Shown here one piece after another: positions 45,141 to 54,100 of a DNA stretch of 64,000 nt. The DNA is from Aspidapion aeneum. Its lineage: Eukaryota; Arthropoda; Insecta; Coleoptera; Brentidae. The translations under genes and the position numbers were made by a program. The DNA is taken from positions 61,480,366 through 61,544,365 of the forward strand of contig OY755038.1 in the NCBI GenBank assembly GCA_963576565.1. The letters run 5' to 3'. The stretch's first letter is position 1. The number at the start of each line of letters is the position of its first letter. The notes under the pieces were generated by a model. That model saw only the letters and a program-made list of their open reading frames with translations, made no database searches and was not told the DNA's origin.

Positions 45141-48100
45141 CATTACAACAAGCATACGCCAGCAAAAAGCTGCCTCAAAAATTATGAAATGAATTGTAGC
45201 ACAAAAGAGACTGACGGACTAGGACTACACACAGCGACCTTCATGGCAAATCAAAAAGTAGGTATTAAGGACTAAAACGAATATATATATTTTACTTACC
45301 TAAGGCTAAGATCGCCTACCCACTGACCCAATGGTAATAAACTTGGGTAAGCTTTAACAGACCAAGATTCGGGAACGGCGTCCAGAAACAAGCTTTCTTG
45401 CAGAACTTCCATTATAGAAGTAATCGTTAATTCGCCTTAAAGAAAATAGTGTCAAATGAAGCCTAACGATCCGGACTTTATCAAACACAAAAGACATAAG
45501 CTCTTTATTTTTACTTCATAATGGTAATAGTTTACGTATTATGTGTATCTTCTACGTATTTGTATAAATTTAACAATTTTAACAAGATAGAAATAAATTG
45601 GTATGCCCTTTATGGTCCTAATTTGATTGGAACAACTCGGCTGATAAGACTAACGAACTATTACTTATATATTAAAGTTGCCATATTTTATTAAAAAAAT
45701 AAACAGAAATTTTTTCAAAACCCAATAATTGTTCATGTCTAAAAAAGTTTGGCAAGCATTAATTAACAGTTCTATAGTCTAGTCTAGGTCTGTTAAAATG
45801 CAACCAGTGGTATTACAAGGTCAAATGGACGTCGCGTTGTCTTTAGATGCAACCAGTACGATTAAAATACTAAACACAATTTTTTTTTACTGATAAAGGA
45901 TTTTTGCTAAGTTTTTGTAGCTGAACCATTAGAAACATAATTTTGATTATTGTTTAGAGGGAAAGGTATGTATTTTTTTATTTGTTTTGATTTTTTTCAA
46001 CACTTTATTTTCCTCACATCAGCAATTCAAGCAGTTAAATAATTTGCTTCGTGCATTGGAAGACCCTTAAAGGGCAGAATAAGAGAAGTCTTTAAAATAG
46101 AAGAAGGTGTGTCCACAGAGGATAAACTATCTGAAATCTTGATGAACTTATGCAATCCTTCCGCGGAACATATAAATTTTGTAGGAAAGGGAACAAAAGA
46201 AAAACAGAGAGGCCAATGAAAGTAAGGTTGTAAAAGAGAAACTTGAAAAAAGAAAAGAGAAAAGGACAAAAGAAACTGTAATAGAGGCGATATTGCTACC
46301 AAAGAAAGTGATTTAAATTCAGCATCAGCTTTTAATCGAAGGACATCAAAAACTAGCCGAGTTATTAAAAAAATATAAGTGGACAAAAAATAAAATAACA
46401 CCGAATAGAATAAAAATTTATAATGGTATTAAAGCACTTAATCAGGCAAAAGAAAACTTAAAAATGAGAATAATATTTTTTTAAGATGTTTGTTTATGAG
46501 AAATCTATTTAGTACCTATGTATTTCAAATTGACTTTTTAAATTTAAAAATAACGCATACCTCGTACAGTTGTTTAAAAAGGAGGTTAAAATATCATAAA
46601 ATTTCTTAAAATTTAAATAAAATTTGCCCATTAATTGTTATAAAATCATAAGAAAAATTGGAAGTTGCCTTGTGAACGGACAGACCGGTTTAACGGGCCG
46701 GAGAAATGGACGGCCTAAAAATAATGGACTGTCCGTTGAAAAAAAAGGACATATGGCGACCGCAGCCCACGAGAAAGACCGGCCCGGGCGCGGAAATATC
46801 ACGTGACCGTAGGAGGGTCACAAAAGAACACCTCCCGGCCAGCTGTCATTATAAAACATGTGTGTTTTCAGTTTTGGTATGTATGTATGTCGCAGCACAC
46901 GAAAAAGACAACAATGCCGCGAACGTGTAGTGTTGTTGGTTGTCGGTCCAACTATAAAACTGAAACCGAATATGTGTCAACTTTTAATTTGCCAGTGGAT
47001 AAACAAATGCATAAAATTTGGTTGCGAAAAATTCCTAATGATTTAAGTATCTTAAAACGTCCACAAGTTTGCATCAAACATTTTCCTAACGAGCAAGTTA
47101 TATGGTTTGATAAGTGTGTTGTAAATGGAGAGTGTTGAAAATGTTCCGAAATACCTAAGTAGACAACCCGTATCTACTGTTCGATTAGCTGATGTCGACA
47201 GGCAACAACTGGAAACTACAATAAAGTCTTGAAACACTTTGAGCTCATAAGAAATCAAACGTTTTATCAAATATTGAGGACATTTCAAAATTTTATTGTT
47301 CTAATACTAAAATAAACAAAAATTGAATTTTTACCCAAAAACGTGACACAGTCTGCCTGTGCCTGATGACATTTTTGAACAACAATCCATCACTGTTAGC
47401 ATCTCTAGTTGAAATCTGTCATTTTTTGTAAATGTTGGAGTTTTATTTTTGGACAGCACCGATACATTTGAAGAGCTAATGCAGTTTATTGAAATGAAAG
47501 TTGCAAACGGGAAAGAAGTGGTAAAAGATAAGATTGATCAGTAATAGACTTAATGACATGTGAGTGTCTAATTGTGTCATTTTTTATTGAACAATTAGGT
47601 CTCTTAAAAAGGTCACCTGAGAATCGAAGATATTGTGGATACACTTTAATGTTGGCTTCATCTTTGTTTATCCAGTCATCCAGTGCATACATGTTAATTT
47701 ACTAAACTGATTTGTAAAATATCGCTAACAAATAGTAATCTCTCCGGTAGTGTGCAATATTTAAAAAGTGAGATAGAGGTTTTAAAAGAACATTAGTTGG
47801 TAGTTAACTTACACATTGATGAAATATATATTAAACTTTGTGCTATGTAATTTTTCAAAAAATTATTGACGACCAATACATTCAGTTTATTGAACGTGAA
47901 ACCATCTCATTTATTCACAAAATCACTTGTTTCTTTTTAATAAATTATTGTGAAATGTTTTATATGAAAAAACGTCGAGAACGAATTTTCAACGACGACG
48001 GCCGAACAGCCCGAAAGCACACCCACCATTGGACGATGGCCGCGAAAGCCTTTCACAATTTGTACATACTTAAATAGTTGTATTAAATTTAGTCTTATGC

Positions 48101-51100
48101 CAAATGTATGACCTAGGATGAGAAAATTCTTTTACATAAGAATTAGATTTTTAGACCCGAAGAACATAACATAATTACCAAAAAAAAAAAGGCAAGGGCA
48201 TCATATTATACATTTTACAACTGCAATCTGGAAAACAAATATAAAGTGAAAATAATGAGCAGTATCATGCCAGTATTGACTTTCCTTTTTCCACCTACAA
48301 AATTGAGGCAAGTCGAAAACGATCAAATCATAGACGAATGACAGAGATAGACCAGACACTTACATGGTGGGAGTTTTATTACTCAATTGGCGCAGTATAC
48401 CGGGGTGCCGTGGAAAAACCAGCGCCTCTCTAACTTCGTATTCCGTACTAAACATTTACAGGGGGATTTGAAACAATATAACGCTTGCGCAGATTGTCTC
48501 TAAGCTACAGGGTGGCTTTTCAATTTATTGTATACCGGATGCTCATAGCCATCAATGCAATCGTTCTCCAATCAAGCTACATCTTATAATATGGTGTTTT
48601 GAAAAGTTTTTATCAAATTGAATTTTAACACCAAAAAATCCATTCTACTCGTCAATTAAATACATAGTGTTAAATTTAAACTTTGCGCGCTGATAAGAAT
48701 GAGTTTTTTTGTGTCAACGCTCAATGTGCCTAAAAACACTCTATAAACACCAATTAGTAAGGATGCTCAATCAAAGAATTTTTTTTATTAATGGCTACTA
48801 GCAACAATAAAAAGGAAAGTTGAATTTTTTAAAATTAAATCTAAGCTTTAGAAGTTTGTTTTCCATTGATATAGGTACATAAATTTCCTTGAGAGGATAA
48901 TTTTCTAGTAAAAAAAGGCTCTTTGACGAATATTCTGCAGAAAATTCCTTTTTATTAGTGCATAGAATACATTAACTTAATTATTACAATGCTTTACACA
49001 TAATATAATGCAAATATAGTATTTTTCTATCAACGGAAACTTTTTTAATTGTTTTTTAATGAAAAATATAAACTTATGCAATGCACTTATGATTTCCGTA
49101 CTCCGTCAAACTTCACGAAATTTTGGTTTGTTGTAGACTGAACCTTTCTTATCAAAAGTTCTCAGGGGCCCAACTCAAATTAATGACCAGTTTTTGAAAT
49201 ACAGGGTGTTGAAAGTGATAATGTCCAAGAAGCATAATGGCTCTTTAGACGGCTTTGCCAAACATATGCGCAATGTTACTATTTCATGTATTTACGATTT
49301 ATTAATTTCTTTTAATCTATATCTTTAAAACCGTATAGGGTGTTTATGTAAATATTATTCGAAAGTGTTAATGAGAAACAAGCTTTATTGTGTTTTAGGT
49401 TGAACCTTTTGTATCAAAAGTTCTTATGGGCCCAACCTAAATTAATTACCAGTTTTTAAAATACAAGGTGTTGAAAGTGATAATGTCCAAAAAGCATTAT
49501 AGCTTTTTAGAAGTATTTTGCAAATATATACGCAATGTTACTATTACACACATTTACGATTTATTCTTTATTTTTATCTGTACCCGTAAAACATTATATA
49601 CAGGGTGTTTAAGTAAATATTACTCGAAGGTTTTATTGAGAAACAAGCTTTAGTATGTTGTAGACTGAAACTTGATGGTCAGATGTTCTTATGATGGGCC
49701 CACGTAAATTAATTTCCAGTTTTTGAAATACAGAGTGTTGAGTAATAATGTTCAAAAAGCATAATAGCTCTTTAGATGGAGTTTCCAAACATATACGAAA
49801 TGTTACTATTACATATAGAGATAGTAGTTATTAGTTTTTTAATGGTTCTTGACTTATTATGTATTTAATACAGGGTGTTTCGGCAAATGTAATTTAAATA
49901 ATATTAAAAAATATTTAAGCGTTTTGTACATCTGTACCGTGCCCTGTAAAAAGCTATAATGCTTGTTTCTCAGTAAAAATTTTGACTAATATTTATTAAA
50001 ACACCCTGTGGATAATGTTTTATTGGTACAGATTAAAAATAATAAATAAATCGTAAATATATGAAACAGTAAAATTGCATAAGTGTTTGGAAAATCCGTC
50101 TAAAGATAATTAATTCGTCTTGGACATTATTACTTTTAACAACCTCTATTTTATAAACTGGACACTAATTTAAGTTGGGCCCATAAAACTTTTTATACGA
50201 AAGATTCAATCTAAAACACACTAACGCTTGTTTCTCATTATCACTTTCGAATAATATTTACTTAAACACCCTGTAGAGAATGTTTTAAAGGTACAGATTA
50301 AAAATAATAAATAAATCGTAAATACATGTAATAGTAACATTGCGCATATGTTTGGAAAAGCCGTCTAAAGAGCCATTATGCTTCTTGGACATTATCACTT
50401 TTAACACCCTGTATTTCAAAAACTGGTCATTAATTTGAGTTGGGCCCCTGAGAACTTTTTATAAGAAAGGTACAATCTACAACATACCAAAACTTCATGG
50501 AGTTTGACGGATTACAGAAATTCCATTAGAGGTGTGCCTGATTCTTTTAGCTATGTGATGTACAAACAGTGGCGTATATAGAAACAAGTTTCGGGGGGGC
50601 CCGAGACAGTTTCTAGGGGGGCCGAGACCTCATAAGGTCGTATTTTATGCTATTTTATGTTTGTATTCATGAAATAGGTGGAAAATATCTAAAAAAAAGC
50701 TTAGCTTCGTGGGGGCCCGGGTCCCCCGCCCCCACCCCGTATATACGCCACTGTGTACAAATGTATTTAAATTAAACATTATTATATTATATTTGGGTGT
50801 TAAAAAAATGTTACGTAAGCTTTTTAAATTAAAGTAAAGTATATCGCTTTTAAGCTACTGTACGAGTGAAAATTTCAGAAATCAGCTTTAAATGTGTATC
50901 GAAAAAAATGGCCGCCACACATGGACTCTGTAAATTTCAAAACTTAATAAAAACCAATGGTATAGAATAGTTTCAGTAGAAAAAAAAATCTAAATAGCAT
51001 TTACAATGGCGTTTTTAATGTGGGAGATCATTATGCCGGACCTGTATATAAATATAGTGAAATAAACTATGTTTTTCCAAGCGCGGATTCGAGGTGGGGT

Positions 51101-54100
51101 AACGTGGTAATTACTCCCCTAGAATAAAAAATATGCACTTTTTGTTAATAATTAAAGGGTAAACAGGAAAATTACCGCCTCCCCCCTTGAAAAAAAGTTT
51201 AATAAAAAAATATCGTCGATTTTAACCCTTCCCCCCCTTGATTTTGACCTAGATCCGCGCTTGTTTTCTAAATATTAAAATTTAAAACTAAACATTTTAA
51301 ACTCTGTCCTGGTTCAAATCACACACTATATATTTAACTTAAATTTCGTCTTTCTTCAAAGTTAGCCAGTTTTTAGGGCGAAATATTTTAGCCACTCATC
51401 CAATTGCTTCGTTTGGGAAGGCAATGGCGCTTGCTAACATAGTCTTCGCACCCACCAACACAACATTGTTTTCTTTTCAATTTCTTAAGCGATGGATCGC
51501 CCCCATCAAAACGCACAAAATACCGATTGGTCATAATTTAGCAAAACACACCATAAAAATTAAGGTAAAAAGTCGAAAAATAACAAAAAATTGCATCCAC
51601 AAACGAAAAATGTAAAATGAAATTACATATTTTTATCTATTTTGCTAAAGTCAATGTCAGTCATAATCAAAAACAAATTGTCAAAATATACCAAGAGTAG
51701 CGGTTAATATATATTGCGACAGCGGAGAACTCTGTCCATAATATTTTTATACAAGGGGTGACGGTCTGTAATCAGCGCCTCTCGAACTTCGTATTCCCAA
51801 CTAATGTATACAGGGGGTATGTATAACACTATTATGAAAATACCGGGGTGCTTTCCTTACTATAAATAATTAGTTTACTGTGGATCAAATACTCTTGTCC
51901 GATAAAGATTCAAAAAGATATAAGCAAATCACTCCTATAAATCAATAATTGAATGTTTTCGACAGCTCATTCTGGTTTATATTATTTATACCTTTTAAAC
52001 CTAAATCCAACTCTTTTAAAGATCGTTTTATCTCTTTAGTTAACGTGTTCATTCTTTCGCATTCCTGGAAAGCAACAATAATATAAGGAGTGCGTTCCTC
52101 CACTTTTGCCATCATTTCAGCTACTGGAAATTCTTCGGGAAGTTTGTCGTAGATTTCCTCTAGGGTATTTCTTACCTAATTTTAAAAATAATGAACGCTA
52201 TAATCTATAAAGGCGAATTGGGCATATCTCTTATAAAGGAACAAACATTCTCGATTTTAGTAAAATTATATGTTCTTCTTCACATATTGTCGCCAGGGGC
52301 GAATTTCTGGAGCTTAGAATTTCCAAAATAATGTGTGATGATCAAACTGATTTACTGAACAAGGTGCAGTTAAATATAACTTTTGTTTATGAAAGGAATT
52401 TTAAGGACTATTAAAAATTTGGACCGATTACAACCAAAATTCAAAATGTCAGAAAGAAGTTTAGAGGGCCCTAACACCAAGCGCTTCACGTCATTCTCAT
52501 GAAAGAAACAAACATAAACTTGCTTGGCAATCCAGTTTGGCTTAATTTTAAATTAAACTTCGCATTTTTTCAGATTTTTTTTTCAGTCGATTTTGTATCT
52601 TGATTGATTCATGGTTTTTATGCCCAACATACTCGAATTTGGTTAAAATTGTGAAAAATATATTTCCCAAAGAAGTGTGCACAGTGGGTCCTTTATCTCC
52701 ATCCAACGCACGTTAAATGTCTACCCACTTACTTTATCTTCCTTGGACATTCCTGCCCCTGCTGCGGCAGCAGAGTCTCTTGGCTGCATTTCAAAAATTG
52801 TTCTAAACATGGTTTCAGAGGTACTAGCCAAGAAACCTATTTCAGCATTGGGATGTAGACCATACAAGTAAGGACTTTCAGGAGGTAAGCGGTCATCAAT
52901 ATACTTATGATAGCCTAAGTAATCTGTGTTGGGTGGTGCAAAAAATCCTGGAAAATATTAATTAGGGTTGCTAAAACTTAACTCATCGTAGGTGTGAAAT
53001 CTCTAGAGCGAATATGCGCTCACTCCTTAACGATTACCAAACAAAACTTCTAAGAATTGTTGAGATTTATTAAGGACGCTTTCTAAAAAATTGTTCTTGG
53101 ATATTTGTAAAACCAGCAATGATCTTAAAACAAAATACAGATTTGTTAGTTTTTTATTTTTTATGAAAGGCCAAGATATGTCGACTTATAATGGAGAAAC
53201 TACGATGACCGCTCTATTTTTCCCAATCTGCTGTAAACTTGATTCCTAAGGTGACTTTGCTTTCGGAATTAGTTTTTCCTGTTTTTTTACCCAAACATAC
53301 ATTTGCGCAGTCCTATGATAATCAATGTATCCATGACTGATCTGATACCTTCCTAGGAACTTCACTCTATATCAGTCTTAAAAACAGTTTTTTGTACATA
53401 TGTCAGAAACCAATGCTCCTACGAAGTTTTTGCTTATAGCATTTTTAAAAATATTTAACTGTCAAAAAATCTGTCATTACCATTAATGGATTTTGACCAA
53501 ACTTCTTTTAGCTCGTTACAGTGTCAAACACTATTTTTTATTAAAATCTTATCAAAATAGGTGCAGCGGTTCCGGAGCTATCGTTCGGATCGGTTTCGGA
53601 CAAACACACACACGGACAGATGTCATGCCAAATACTCCAAAATAAGACATTTTCGGTGTTATCTTAAATTTTTTTTCACTGAAAACGATCCCTTCTTTAG
53701 TCTAGCTCTGTTGGCTTGAAAGATAAAAAAAAATGTGCCGATGCGATTGAAATAACTAATATATTTATAGGTTAAAAAAATATATTTTATTTATCGAAAT
53801 TTTTAAAGGACATTTCGGGTCTAATGACTTAATGATACTTTTCATCCAAATTTTGCAAAACAATCTGCTAATTGTTCTTTTTTTAATGCAAGCAAGAAAA
53901 CTGGTTAGTAGATCCATAAAGTATAGTGTTGCCGCCGAGACGAGAGATTCTCGTCTCTCGTCTCGTCTCGTCCTCTCTCGACGAGAAGAGAGATATTCTC
54001 CCGAATGAAAGCTTGAGAGATTCTCGTTTCTCTCATTCTCTTGAGCAAAAAAGTTTGGTTTTATAAATTTTTATGATTTATCATCTGTGCGTATTGACCT

